Assembly (NCBI GenBank): GCA_038049695.1
Contig: CP142460.1
Location: 25,576,001-25,640,000, forward strand
DNA: 64,000 nucleotides
Source: Cinnamomum chago
Taxonomy: Eukaryota > Streptophyta > Magnoliopsida > Laurales > Lauraceae
Direction: 5' to 3'
Position numbers and translations under genes: made by a program. Positions within the stretch are counted from its first letter, which is position 1. Each line of letters begins with the position of its first letter. The notes beneath the pieces are model-generated. The model searched no databases, was not told the origin of the DNA, and saw only the letters and a program-made list of their open reading frames with translations. Below are positions 52,201 through 57,428 of the stretch, one piece after another.

Positions 52201-53958
52201 TATCAATACATCCATTTTATAGATACAAACTCAAAGGGATGCACACAGGGATACATCTCTTCATCCAGCTCAGACAAAAGCTCTCTCTCTACCCACTAGC
52301 TATTTGTGGAAATTCTGCCGAGCTCCTTATCCTTTTTCCTGCTTTATTTTTTTTTTTTTTCAATTTTTCTGTTGCATTTAGGGCTTCAGATACTAGATGC
52401 GATTGGGTTGCATTTTGATGTCCCCTTTTCGGTCGAGTTGATTGTCCAGTTACGAGGGAAGGGGTGGGGGGTGTGCACACAACTGCTGGGTTTGCTCGAG
52501 GTGGGGAGAGAGGAAAATGCAAAGAAAGATGGGAAGAGAAAAAGGGGAGAATTGTATCTGGCTGGTTGGGGAAGACGAGAGCAGGGGAAGCGGCCGTGAG
52601 ATCCTTGAGCAAGTTGGGGTACAATGCCAAGAGAGAATGAGGGGTTTATTACATATATTCGGTTTCTTCTCGCTGAGACGTTAGACAGTCGTCATTCCAG
52701 ATGAAAAAAATGAATATCAATCGTTCCGATTTTCTTGTGCAAAAGGAGCAGATTTCCGTGAGAATTTTAGGGGAAGAGGCTTTTTGGGTTAGTCAAACAC
52801 TTTTCTCATTTTTTAAATGCTCCCATGAAACGATGCCAAGTGGGACCTAAACTTACTAGAAGTGGAGAAAAGAGAGGACACGAAAAAGGATATCATGTCA
52901 CACGAATGAGTTAGATTCTTTATAGATCTCTATAAATGCATTATCTGTCCTGAGTTTGCCCCTAACCGTGCATCTCTAAGGGCTGATTAAACGCCAAGAG
53001 TTATCAATCTTGTTCGATAATCATAGCACCCATAATTTCTTAAATCACCAGCCTGCAGCCCGAGTGGGGTTTTGGGCCTGCATCACTTTAACATTTGACA
53101 TAATGGTGGTGGATGGAAATTGATTGACATGTGAAGCAGTCTGATTCATAATTGGACTGTGGTGTGATGCTGAGACCCAAAATACAAAAATTCCGTAAAA
53201 TTTAGAAGAAACCAGTTCAAATAAATTCCAACACTAATCTCTACTTGCTGGATTAATCCTGAATAACTCAATCCTCGAGTTTAAAACCTTGGGTCCAGCC
53301 CATCCTCAAATTAGAGTCTGTTATCTCATGTTAATAATCTGTTTATACCATAATTATCACAAGATGTATCATAGGAGAATGTTAAAGCGTACTTAGGTAA
53401 CTTCTAAAGCCCTGTAATGGCCAAATCTTTTATGACGAGAAGAAAAATATCATTGCATTTTCAGTCTCAATCTCTCCATTTTAGTTTGGTTGATTTTCAA
53501 AGTGGTGGGATTGTAGCTGTGCAGGGGACTGTTTGGATAAGGGCCCGTATCCACTTGATCCCATTCCCCTACACATCCCAGTTGACCCCCAATTGGGTTG
53601 GCAATATCTTTCTTGCATGTTTTTCTATTTACAATTTTTTTTTTTTTTTATCCCTTGCCTTCATTTCCCTTTTCCTTACTTTCACTAGCAATTGTCCTCT
53701 TCAAGTTCAGGTGCAGTAGCTGTTCAGTGATTACACGCTTTCCACGATATAATGATCCGCTAAAGGTATTTAGTACTTGAGACTTTAAATTTTAAATATG
53801 CTGCACTCCTTAGAAATGATTCCAATATTCAGCTATATATTTTATCAAATTGATTGTTATCTCTGTTTCAGCTTTTAGAAACAAGGAGAGGACGTTGTGG
53901 AGAGTGGGCTAATTGCTTTACACTCTACTGCAGAGCATTTGGATATGAATCTCGTTTG
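22126..53958 (+). CDS. PNG1: Peptide:N-glycanase PNG1, 5' nine exons (gene continues past the window)
   Basis: PNG1 cleaves N-glycans from misfolded glycoproteins exported from the ER, in cytosolic quality control; the Arabidopsis homologue has also been reported to act as a transglutaminase. Nine exons (22126-22203, 22292-22345, 22447-22623, 22738-22836, 22959-23045, 26964-27046, 43182-43295, 53711-53765, 53872-53958) total 834 nt, 278 codons, with GT-AG borders and matching phases. Residues 1-70 ([12 protein letters not shown]...) match the plant PNG1 N-terminus, perhaps ubiquitin-like; an acidic helical part follows. Zinc ligands are CxxC at 200/203 and 232/235, and [11 protein letters not shown] holds the transglutaminase-fold catalytic Cys at about 258. 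The catalytic His and Asp exons and the C-terminal domain (family about 700 residues) lie beyond 64000 or are lost. Introns 5, 6, 7 and 9 are very large and full of transposons. No stop or frameshift is seen, so the gene may be functional. Confidence 0.93.
22292..22345 (+). CDS. PNG1: PNG1 exon 2
   Basis: 54 nt, 18 codons ([18 protein letters not shown]); acceptor TTTTGCAG, donor AAAAG|GTTTTG. Intron 1 is 88 bp. Confidence 0.92.
22447..22623 (+). CDS. PNG1: PNG1 exon 3
   Basis: 177 nt, 59 codons from [10 protein letters not shown] to ELARILQ; acceptor TTTTAATTAG, donor CAG|GTAGGG. Holds the acidic EDEEKEK stretch and a short Ala run. Confidence 0.92.
22738..22836 (+). CDS. PNG1: PNG1 exon 4
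   Basis: 99 nt, 33 codons ([11 protein letters not shown] to HVKQVLL); acceptor TTTGCAG, donor CTG|GTAATG. Confidence 0.92.
22959..23045 (+). CDS. PNG1: PNG1 exon 5
   Basis: 87 nt, 29 codons ([12 protein letters not shown] to ALVSLAK); acceptor GGTGTAG, donor AAG|GTGAGA. Followed by the 3.9-kb intron 5. Confidence 0.92.
23046..25260. other. PNG1 intron 5, first part: no coding feature
   Basis: AT-rich intron sequence with an AAT repeat near 24118-24135. Short open frames lack any recognisable domain and no LTR or inverted-repeat structure was found. Confidence 0.5.
25261..25750. repeat. 204-bp tandem repeat in PNG1 intron 5
   Basis: Units start at 25261 and 25465 with TTTGGAGTTGAGGCAA(C/T)GGG and share GAAGAACCGTTACATG and ATTGTATTAAATAAGATTTAAGG. 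A third partial unit (about 25640-25750) repeats GATTTTGAGTTATGAAGAA and is more diverged. No coding potential. Confidence 0.8.
26964..27046 (+). CDS. PNG1: PNG1 exon 6
   Basis: 83 nt; encodes [20 protein letters not shown], then FWFKQSF, and ends in AG of a split Arg codon completed by exon 7. Acceptor TTTTGATAG, donor TTCAG|GTTTGA. Bordered by introns of 3.9 and 16.1 kb. Confidence 0.92.
27047..27771. other. PNG1 intron 6, first part: unassigned
   Basis: No coding or repeat family recognised. The stretch 27476-27771 and the continuation after the inserted element (31486 onward) may together be one older repeat, since the LTR element sits inside it. Confidence 0.35.
27777..28160 (-). repeat. 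3' LTR of the gag-protease element
   Basis: On the minus strand it runs TGATGCAGTGAG... to ...CCATCA. Contains TATAAATAG on the minus strand (near 27950-27960). A purine-rich AGAGTGGGAGAGT precedes it on the minus strand. Confidence 0.9.
28133..28588 (-). CDS. C-terminal frame of the gag-protease element, unknown function
   Basis: 151 codons overlapping the 3' LTR by about 28 bases. It starts [19 protein letters not shown] and contains [12 protein letters not shown] and [17 protein letters not shown], then a Ser-rich, basic tail. No domain is recognised. A related frame occurs at 40186-40686 on the + strand with HIDFIFG and [11 protein letters not shown], so the sequence has been conserved within an element family. 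Whether it is expressed separately or as the end of a gag-protease polyprotein cannot be told. Confidence 0.6.
   Translation of the reverse strand: MPLPENSIGSSKINSIVLVVSQKDQVDAVPHIDFIFRDQQWKLEDCTQIWQILLLQSLIEKAQDRTKFRRRQKRHFRTTFRWLNTLRQTPTLCHAAADQKKRQTFVRLIFDPGGHFPNLWSDSLLCYQHFNSSESSSSKSGRVDAVRSKKK
28610..29221 (-). CDS. Retropepsin-like aspartic protease of the gag-protease element
   Basis: 203 codons. [20 protein letters not shown] is a retropepsin active-site region (D-x-G-S in place of the usual D-S/T-G), and [17 protein letters not shown] is the conserved ILG-x-P-W block near the end of gypsy-type proteases. An acidic, Gln-rich C-terminus follows. The domain would cleave a gag polyprotein. 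The inserted Asn in DNGS is common among plant gypsy proteases, so it need not mean inactivity. It starts after a frame break from gag. Confidence 0.75.
   Translation of the reverse strand: MIVVDIAVNVVIDNGSAINFVTQKVIDKLNLPTEKLPKPYQVTWSNGHVIPVTHRCLVSFKIGDYEDQIWCDVIHMNIAHILLGRPWLFDREVHHDTEANTYTLFRNGSWNRLMPLTSASLSPSAPSTAVPQPEQKLEKVVMIAPKELTSNNKDDIEAQVHGKDDFVGTNNIVQGRATIELQRVEEVQGHATIEDSEQDNKKI
29249..29700 (-). pseudogene. Gag remnant of the gag-protease element
   Basis: Two overlapping minus-strand frames share the gag: one has [19 protein letters not shown], the other [16 protein letters not shown] and [16 protein letters not shown]. Together they match the Retrotrans_gag pattern, so a frameshift lies near 29480-29510, and a stop precedes the first segment near 29580. 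A related gag occurs at 39736-40130 on the + strand. Confidence 0.75.
29701..31094 (-). other. Long leader of the gag-protease element
   Basis: About 1.4 kb between primer-binding site and gag. On the minus strand it is C/A-rich with a 212-codon proline-, histidine- and serine-rich frame (31093-30455) starting at the ATG that overlaps the primer-binding site. No domain is recognised and composition alone could keep it open. Confidence 0.5.
31081..31092 (-). other. Primer-binding site of the gag-protease element
   Basis: Minus strand TGGTATCAGAGC, complementary to initiator Met-tRNA 3' end, two bases from the LTR end. Confidence 0.92.
31095..31480 (-). repeat. 5' LTR of the gag-protease element
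   Basis: Minus strand TGATGCAGTGAG... to ...GCCATTA; the terminal CA has become TA. Flanked on the right by the CTGCT target duplication. Confidence 0.9.
31486..32047. other. Unassigned intron 6 sequence
   Basis: Contains a poly-C run of about 16-17 bases near 31664-31680. No gene. Ends in TTTTGAAGAG (32038-32047), which recurs after the LINE. Confidence 0.4.
32070..32932 (+). pseudogene. LINE reverse transcriptase, left part
   Basis: The frame shows [15 protein letters not shown], then [19 protein letters not shown] with the first catalytic Asp, [14 protein letters not shown], and [12 protein letters not shown] with the FADD catalytic pair. These are RT motifs of plant L1 elements. Endonuclease and the N-terminal RT fingers are missing because the element is 5'-truncated. 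The open frame runs on into the copia LTR by chance and stops at 32994. Confidence 0.92.
32928..32932. other. Copia A target-site duplication, left copy
   Basis: TCTCC, identical to 38413-38417. Confidence 0.95.
32933..33167 (+). repeat. Copia A 5' LTR
   Basis: TGTCAATCCAGGCCC... to ...AAAAATGTCA. A TATATATAC box lies near 33071 and a CT microsatellite near 33140. Confidence 0.96.
33168..33179 (+). other. Copia A primer-binding site
   Basis: TGGTATCAGAGC directly after the LTR, complementary to initiator Met-tRNA. Confidence 0.95.
33180..34039 (+). other. Copia A leader with a possible intron
   Basis: Repeated GATCATC words near 33190-33310, then ATCAGAG|GTAGGC (GT at 33415) and CAGCCGTCCA, both shared with B and C. 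A pyrimidine-rich tract ending TTCTTACTAG at 34030 could serve as acceptor nine bases before gag. A Thr/Leu-rich open frame here (33582-33779) has no domain. Confidence 0.45.
34040..34870 (+). pseudogene. Copia A gag
   Basis: Begins [21 protein letters not shown]. Gag coats the element RNA in virus-like particles. The N-terminal helical domain is intact to an in-frame TAG at 34625; beyond it two CCHC knuckles are readable ([14 protein letters not shown] at 34733 and [14 protein letters not shown]), and a second TAG at 34868 ends the region. Copia C has CAA at both stop positions. ATG chosen by homology to D and B and by position after the leader. Confidence 0.92.
34871..38170 (+). pseudogene. 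Copia A pol: protease, integrase, RT, RNase H
   Basis: Protease DSGASNHMA (near 35117), pre-integrase [10 protein letters not shown] (35506), integrase with DDYSRF, SDSGGEY and [13 protein letters not shown] (the usual G before VAER is E), then RT with [23 protein letters not shown] and [12 protein letters not shown], and RNase H with [17 protein letters not shown] and a final KHIEVDCHF segment. TAA at 36956 splits RT, and TGA at 38099 is 23 codons before the natural end. All active-site residues I can check are present. The stops prevent a full polyprotein unless read through. Confidence 0.94.
38178..38412 (+). repeat. Copia A 3' LTR
   Basis: Same ends and length as the 5' LTR; differs at about 38311 (G/C) and 38354 (T/C). 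Its polyadenylation signals would lie in sense orientation within PNG1 intron 6. Confidence 0.96.
38413..38417. other. Copia A target-site duplication, right copy
   Basis: TCTCC, identical to 32928-32932. Confidence 0.95.
38418..39590 (+). pseudogene. LINE post-RT and zf-RVT region, right part
   Basis: Directly after the copia duplication the LINE reading frame resumes with [18 protein letters not shown] and [13 protein letters not shown]. Further on, after stops, 39190-39588 encodes [18 protein letters not shown] and [14 protein letters not shown], the zf-RVT zinc-binding domain found at the C-terminus of plant LINE RT proteins. Several stops and frameshifts (for example near 38618 and 38685) make it nonfunctional. 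Confidence 0.88.
39736..40130 (+). pseudogene. Gag fragment related to the 27.8-31.5 kb element
   Basis: Encodes [49 protein letters not shown] and, after a stop at 40027, a MLKRSC basic segment. These match the minus-strand gag at 29249-29700 in the same order. Its upstream part is missing because the LINE inserted next to it. Confidence 0.75.
40186..40686 (+). CDS. C-terminal frame related to 28133-28588, unknown function
   Basis: 166 codons, acidic at the N-terminus ([20 protein letters not shown]), with [19 protein letters not shown] and [20 protein letters not shown] at the end. HIDFIF and FDPGGH recur in the antisense element at 28.1-28.6 kb. The protease domain present there is missing here, so this copy has an internal deletion between gag and this frame. 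The stop lies 13 bases before a probable LTR start. Confidence 0.55.
   Translation: MQEQESEQKGIDSVDQPVQLEHEETNGEEISKESNHLMNLIASPPPANPIRPLDEKAINQEIIKDHIIEVSHIDFIFGHRPLIFADCEHVTHIQNLELPFIRTHIRSKLGHQKKHCLIKPALNWRKGLCLASIPYKVVENPNDNQRSVWLLFDPGGHLLNSRSSSL
40699..40995 (+). repeat. Probable 3' LTR of the gag-only relic
   Basis: Begins TGATGCAAGACG, similar to the TGATGCAGTGAG start of the antisense element's LTR and in the same relation to the C-terminal frame. A CTATTTAAAGC box lies near 40879. The right end is uncertain because no second LTR is present. Confidence 0.5.
40996..41394. other. Unassigned intron 6 sequence
   Basis: No gene. TTGATACCATATC near 41380 is the reverse complement of a degenerate Met-tRNA-type primer-binding site, hinting that the tandem unit to its right was an antisense LTR. 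Confidence 0.3.
41395..41728. repeat. 167-bp tandem duplication
   Basis: Units 41395-41561 and 41562-41728 are nearly identical (for example GACAAGAAGATG against GATAAGATGATG, and ATTCCCTTGG against ATCCCCTTGG). Low divergence indicates a recent duplication. Not coding. Confidence 0.9.
41766..41883 (-). repeat. TRIM 3' LTR
   Basis: Minus strand starts TGTTAGGAAGTCC; its terminal TG...CA end has decayed to TATAAG on the plus side. Confidence 0.9.
41825..41867 (-). promoter_or_regulatory. USE and TATA box in the TRIM 3' LTR
   Basis: Minus strand ATCCCACATCG (41867-41857), a perfect USE, then 25 nt, then TAATATA (41831-41825). Spacing fits Pol III-type plant snRNA promoters. Confidence 0.5.
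41991..42002 (-). other. TRIM primer-binding site
   Basis: Minus strand TGGTATCAGAGC, complementary to initiator Met-tRNA, directly inside the right LTR. Confidence 0.93.
42003..42120 (-). repeat. TRIM 5' LTR
   Basis: Minus strand TGTTGGGAAGTCCC... to ...CATACA. Ends TG...CA intact. Confidence 0.92.
42062..42104 (-). promoter_or_regulatory. USE and TATA box in the TRIM 5' LTR
   Basis: Minus strand ATCCCACATCG (42104-42094), 25 nt gap, TAATATA (42068-42062); the same spacing as in the other LTR copy despite sequence differences between them. Confidence 0.55.
42126..43181. other. PNG1 intron 6, last part: microsatellites, no gene
   Basis: A TA repeat (42292-42308) and a GAT repeat (42324-42344) are present. 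Otherwise no feature is recognised. The intron ends with CTTGACATTGTAG at 43181. Confidence 0.5.
43182..43295 (+). CDS. PNG1: PNG1 exon 7
   Basis: 114 nt. The first base completes the Arg codon split by intron 6, then [20 protein letters not shown] and on to FGGSRVELY, ending in AG of another split Arg codon. CDNC is the first zinc-binding CxxC pair (residues about 200 and 203). Acceptor ATTGTAG, donor TATAG|GTAAAA. Isolated between introns of 16.1 and 10.4 kb. Confidence 0.92.
43296..43707. other. PNG1 intron 7, first part: no feature
   Basis: AT-rich intron sequence without recognised repeat or coding content. Confidence 0.5.
43713..44016 (+). repeat. Copia B 5' LTR
   Basis: TGTTAAATGGG... 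to ...GGCTTTGACA, followed by TGGTATCAGAGC. A TATCTATAAAAG box lies near 43914-43925. Confidence 0.96.
44017..44642 (+). other. Copia B primer-binding site and leader
   Basis: TGGTATCAGAGC at 44017-44028. The leader shares TCAGAG|GTAGGC (GT at 44248) and CACAGCCGTCCA with copia A and C. Confidence 0.8.
44643..45562 (+). pseudogene. Copia B gag
   Basis: Starts [13 protein letters not shown], then a one-base loss near 44678 shifts the frame. From 44735 the gag frame is open for 275 codons with the helical domain ([20 protein letters not shown]), [14 protein letters not shown] and [14 protein letters not shown] knuckles, and ends at TAG 45560. The stop lies between gag and protease in the same frame, so it could be read through or be a recent mutation. 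Confidence 0.92.
45563..48772 (+). pseudogene. Copia B pol: protease, integrase, RT, RNase H
   Basis: The protease active site reads DFGASNHM where copia A has DSGASNHM (about 45708), a Ser-to-Phe change likely to inactivate it. Pre-integrase [10 protein letters not shown] (46089), integrase [15 protein letters not shown] and [15 protein letters not shown] with [12 protein letters not shown], then TAG at 47453 just before [37 protein letters not shown] (47810) and RNase H with YSDADWAGC and STEAEYRA. The natural stop is TGA at 48770, followed by the GGGGGGG polypurine tract. Apart from the protease change and the TAG, domains look intact. Confidence 0.94.
48780..49077 (+). repeat. Copia B 3' LTR
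   Basis: TGTTAAATGGG... to ...GGCTTTGACA; lacks two 3-bp units present in the 5' LTR (CTC in CCTCCTC, and TTC in the final CT run). Confidence 0.96.
49083..49702. other. Unassigned intron 7 sequence with a short duplication
   Basis: An imperfect repeat of about 60 bp (AGATCAATACTT...TCTGGAATT near 49125-49155, and again near 49176-49203). No coding content. Confidence 0.4.
49703..50376 (-). pseudogene. Copia gag fragment, antisense
   Basis: Minus-strand segments in order: [16 protein letters not shown] to [11 protein letters not shown] (50376-50176), [20 protein letters not shown] to [11 protein letters not shown] (50166-49990) and [20 protein letters not shown] to [10 protein letters not shown] (49927-49800). 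This is the N-terminal half of a copia gag of a different lineage from A-D. Stops and a frame break split it, and no pol follows, so it is a 5' fragment. A primer-binding-site-like TGGTATCAGAA (minus, 50911-50901) lies upstream. Confidence 0.78.
50377..50911 (-). other. Leader of the antisense copia fragment, with a degenerate tandem repeat
   Basis: Around 50485-50640 two imperfect units of about 100 bp share ACTTGTATTTCATCACC and GCCTATACTGCACCAAT-like words. TTCTGATACCA at 50901-50911 is the reverse complement of a Met-tRNA primer-binding site with one or two changes. Confidence 0.5.
50912..51454 (-). repeat. Possible 5' LTR of the antisense copia fragment
   Basis: Lies where the LTR should be, outside the primer-binding site. 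AT-rich; no second copy for comparison, so ends are unknown. Confidence 0.25.
51455..51909 (-). other. Two short antisense open frames, origin unknown
   Basis: 80 and 71 codons (for example [20 protein letters not shown]). No domain recognised. The adjacent frames and stops could be a decayed coding sequence, but codon structure is not convincing. Confidence 0.2.
51910..53710. other. PNG1 intron 7, last part: no gene recognised
   Basis: Open frames at 52289-52684 occur on both strands in a purine-biased region and lack domains. The phrase GGGCCTGTTTGGCA at about 52017 is typical of plant MITE ends, but I found no matching inverted end. The intron ends in TTCAAGTTCAG at 53710. Confidence 0.4.
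53711..53765 (+). CDS. PNG1: PNG1 exon 8
   Basis: 55 nt. The first base completes the split Arg codon, then [22 protein letters not shown] is the second zinc-binding pair (residues about 232 and 235). Acceptor AAGTTCAG, donor AAAG|GTATTT. Confidence 0.93.
53872..53958 (+). CDS. PNG1: PNG1 exon 9 with the catalytic cysteine
   Basis: 87 nt, 29 codons. [20 protein letters not shown] holds the transglutaminase-like catalytic Cys of peptide:N-glycanases in the GRCGEWAN motif (residue about 258). Acceptor TGTTTCAG, donor CGTTTG|GTTAGT. Intron 8 is only 106 bp. The next family exon (with the catalytic His) was not found before 64000. Confidence 0.94.
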
Positions 53959-56093
53959 GTTAGTTGTTACTTGGGCATTCCTATTGTCCACTTTTATATG
54001 AGATGCTGCTATTGCTGCTGCTGCTGAACCTTTTGGAATTTTGATTAACTGAACTTTTTTTATTGCTACATCATTATCACCACTGAAGCCTTAAACATCC
54101 TTCTGTGGTCTGTTTTGTGAGTTCTGCTACTTCTCTAATCCCTTGTGTGTTGCGTCACCGACTCACCTCACAATCTGACATGTCAATGATATGCGAACTA
54201 GCCATGTCCTTAATAAAGTACTTTAACATCTAAATCTTCGATTAGTTAGTCTTATTGCAAAGCAAAAGATGCACACTTGCCTTTTTTGCCTCCTGTGTTC
54301 AGATTCTGATGGCAAGGAATGTAAGCAAATAAAACTTGATTGATTAAAAAGAGATTCAATAGATTTCAACAAATAATAAAGTATGAATAAACAGTAAGAA
54401 TGCAACTTCTTCAAACTTTGATTTAGGATCACAGCGATTAGTGTGGAGGTACTTAGATTTCAAGATGGGACACTTTTACTATACCTCTATGCAGTCTATT
54501 CCCACATAACCTCAGACTCTTAAAAGTACTTCATATGGATTTTATATTTTTTTGAACAAATTACTATAATTGAAATGTTAACCAAAATGTTCTTTGAATT
54601 AATCAAGAATCCTTCACTGAAGTCTCTTTGGAGAACACCCAAAATTGAATTATAAATTATTAATATTCTTAAATAAATAAATTACTGCCCCTTCACAATA
54701 TCTTGAGATTTTATACCCTATTCAACTTATAGTCATCTGAAAACTTGTTTGGAGCCAAATGCCTGTTTCATTTCCAATGATTTTCATTGTGTTAGGAACA
54801 TTTTCCCTAGAAATCTGGGAGAGTTTGCCCTACACAGTGATGTTTAATGGCTAGATTGAAAACACAGATCCTATCAAACCTGAAAATATTACTGGAGACC
54901 CGCTTCTTGTTTACTGGAGAACTCTTGTGATATTTTGCAGAGGTAGAACTATTGCCTAGTGCTGGTGTTTGCAAAAAGACCCATTTTATTTCTGTTCTAT
55001 GGACCTTGTGATGCAGTTTGCATCCCAATTAATGCATTCGGACTGTGGAGGGCCCAAGACTTACAAACCAGAAAATCCAGAAAATTTGCTGAAATTAAGA
55101 AATTGTAAATATCAACAAGGAAACCATATTATCCAACAAACTAGATGCAGAGATAGCTCAATCCAATGGGAGCCTCACTCAACTAAAAGGAGAGATACAA
55201 AATAGTACTCTGTTAATATTTTAATGAAATGAGCAAAACTGAAAACTGGACACCCAGTCGACCTAACCCATATATAGATGTAGAAAACCACGACTTTCTC
55301 TAGACTTATATTCTGACTCTGCTACTTTCCTAACTTATATTAGACTTATTATTACATTAAACTACTTGAATAAACCAAAACTAAATCAAATATAGAAACT
55401 GCTGGATGTCCCAGACATGCCTGTGCATTTATCTTCGTCGGCACCACACGGCCCACCTATTTATCGAAATGGACCGTACTAGGTCGGAGCCCACCCTTGG
55501 ATGACCCAAGTGGTACTGGTACCGATGGGTTTGGCCTAGTTTGATCCATGTAATTAGTCCAAAACAAAGCAGCCTGCTTTCTGGTTTTATTCTGCAAACA
55601 GAATTCTATAATTTGCAGAAAAAACCTTGCAGTTTCAGAATTTTTAAACAGCGCCCTCTAGCTCTCTCTCCACCTTTTTTATCTGTAACAGAAAGTTATA
55701 TTAAAAAGAAAGAAGAACATCCCGAACCAACTTCACCCCTACACCAGTAGGGGAAGGAGTTATAAAAGCATTATCCTATCCAACAAAGAAAACTCCAAAA
55801 TAATAATAATAATAATAAACAACAGAGAAATAGAACAAGGCTACAACAACATGGTGACAAAAGGAAATGACCTGTCCACCAGTTGCTTTTCTAAGGAATC
55901 GACAAAGCCATTGGCGATCTGCCCAACAACCTTGAACTTCACATTAACCGAGGAGGACAATACCTTAATCTCACTAAAAGGGAACTGAAATCTCCACAGA
56001 AATGAAGCCAAAGATGAAACCCAATTGATAGCATTAGAAGAGTTGTTCTCCACCACCAAACTAGCTTGAAAGAAGAAACAAATATCACCTGAC
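53959..56093. other. Probable PNG1 intron 9, first part: no coding feature
   Basis: I looked for the expected next exon, which would encode a DFTDHVWTE-like segment, on the + strand and did not see it. An AAT microsatellite lies near 55800-55817. Short open frames have no domains. Confidence 0.45.
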
Positions 56094-56098
56094 TCAAG

Positions 56099-56321
56099 TG
56101 TCAATCCAGCCAAAGCAAGCCCAGGCCCATTCTGGGCCTAGACTTCATATATTACTTAGTCAAAGCCTTTTAGTTTGTAAAACAGTTTTTTAGGATCTGA
56201 TTAGTGATACTTACATGTAATCAGGGATTTCATCCCCTTTATAATGAGAAGAACAGTCGACCAAGAAGGTGACTGCATTCAGCACAGCTCTTCAGAATTC
56301 TTTCCATATCTCTAAATGATA
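56099..56321 (+). repeat. Copia C 5' LTR
   Basis: TGTCAATCCAGCCAAAG... to ...CTAAATGATA; ends in TA instead of CA in both copies, so the change preceded insertion. CCTTTATAATGAG near 56238 is the likely TATA region. Confidence 0.96.
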
Positions 56322-57428
56322 TGGTATCAGAGCCTTGATATCTAGATCATTCAAGGCAATCTTCCACGTCTGGAAGCACTCAGTGCATCTCCGATCATCC
56401 TAGATCATCCCAGATCATCTCCCATCCGGTGTGGCCCACCTGAGATCTTCTTCATCAACTCAGCGGAACCAGACCATGTTGGTCGACTGGAATTGCCTGT
56501 ATTTATGGTATTTTTCCGGAATTTATTTCCCATCAGAAGTAGGTTTTCCATCGCATTTTCTGGTTCGTCAGATTTCTCAATCTGATTTCATCTCGGCCGT
56601 CTAAAATCAAGGATCTTGGTTATTTTTGGTTGAATCTTCTTCCCTCACTTGCGAAAATATGCTGTGGCTTCATCCCCGACCTCTGATCTGTCCTATGATG
56701 ATCTGGTGGGGCTTCCGTTTATGGAATCATACTGACAGAATGGTCGTCAGTCAGTTTTGGTGCAGATCTGTGCACTGTTTCGATTGCACCTTCTCAATTT
56801 GTGCATCTTCTTCATTATCAGACACATATTCTTCACTAGAAGACATTTTCTGCCACCTGATCGTCTGTGATCATCCCTGATCATCTCCGATCGGCCGTGG
56901 CCCACCTGCGATCATCGACCTCATATCAGCGGAAGCAGCTCATCTTGGTCGCCTAGGTCTCTTCTTATTTCTGGACATTTTTTCAAGATTTATGGATCAT
57001 CAGAGGTAGGCCTTCTACTATTTTTTGTGGAAATTTAGTTTTATCAACTTGTTTTCATCTCAGCCGTCCAGAATTTTGGATTCCTGTTGGTTCTGTCTGG
57101 GACCACTTCCATTAGGTGCGAAAATAGTCCACCCTTCCATCCCCACCCTTTGATCTGGCTATTGATCAGTTGCTGGGGAACACGTGGGAATGTACCCACT
57201 GAACGACAGGGACGACGTGCACTCTGTTGTGCATTTTTTTTGTTCTGGCTATTTTTTATGCTACAGTACTGTGCTGTGTGATATCTGCACTGTGGTCGTG
57301 TTTCTGCTGCCTGGAGAAAATTGCATTTTCTTCTCAATACAGCTACTGTGAGACGTTTTTCCTGGTCTGACTGTTCTCTGTTCTTGTTCATTCCGGTGTG
57401 AAGTTTTTTTTCTCTCTGTCTGCTCATC
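56322..57428 (+). other. Copia C primer-binding site and duplicated leader
   Basis: TGGTATCAGAGC at 56322-56333. The leader contains two related blocks, about 56375-56760 and 56865-57180: each has a GATCATC cluster, GTGGCCCACCTG, a CAG(A/G)(A/G)GTAGG donor-like site (GT at 56539 and 57006), and C(G/A)GCCGTC. Copia A and B have one block only. Confidence 0.75.

Noticed and set aside
52289-52684. Overlapping open frames on both strands
   Set aside because: Composition-driven in a purine-biased stretch; no domain, no homology I can recognise.
54969-55205. PNG1 exon candidate after an acceptor-like ATGCAG
   Set aside because: The translation shows none of the expected PNG1 segment after the catalytic Cys.
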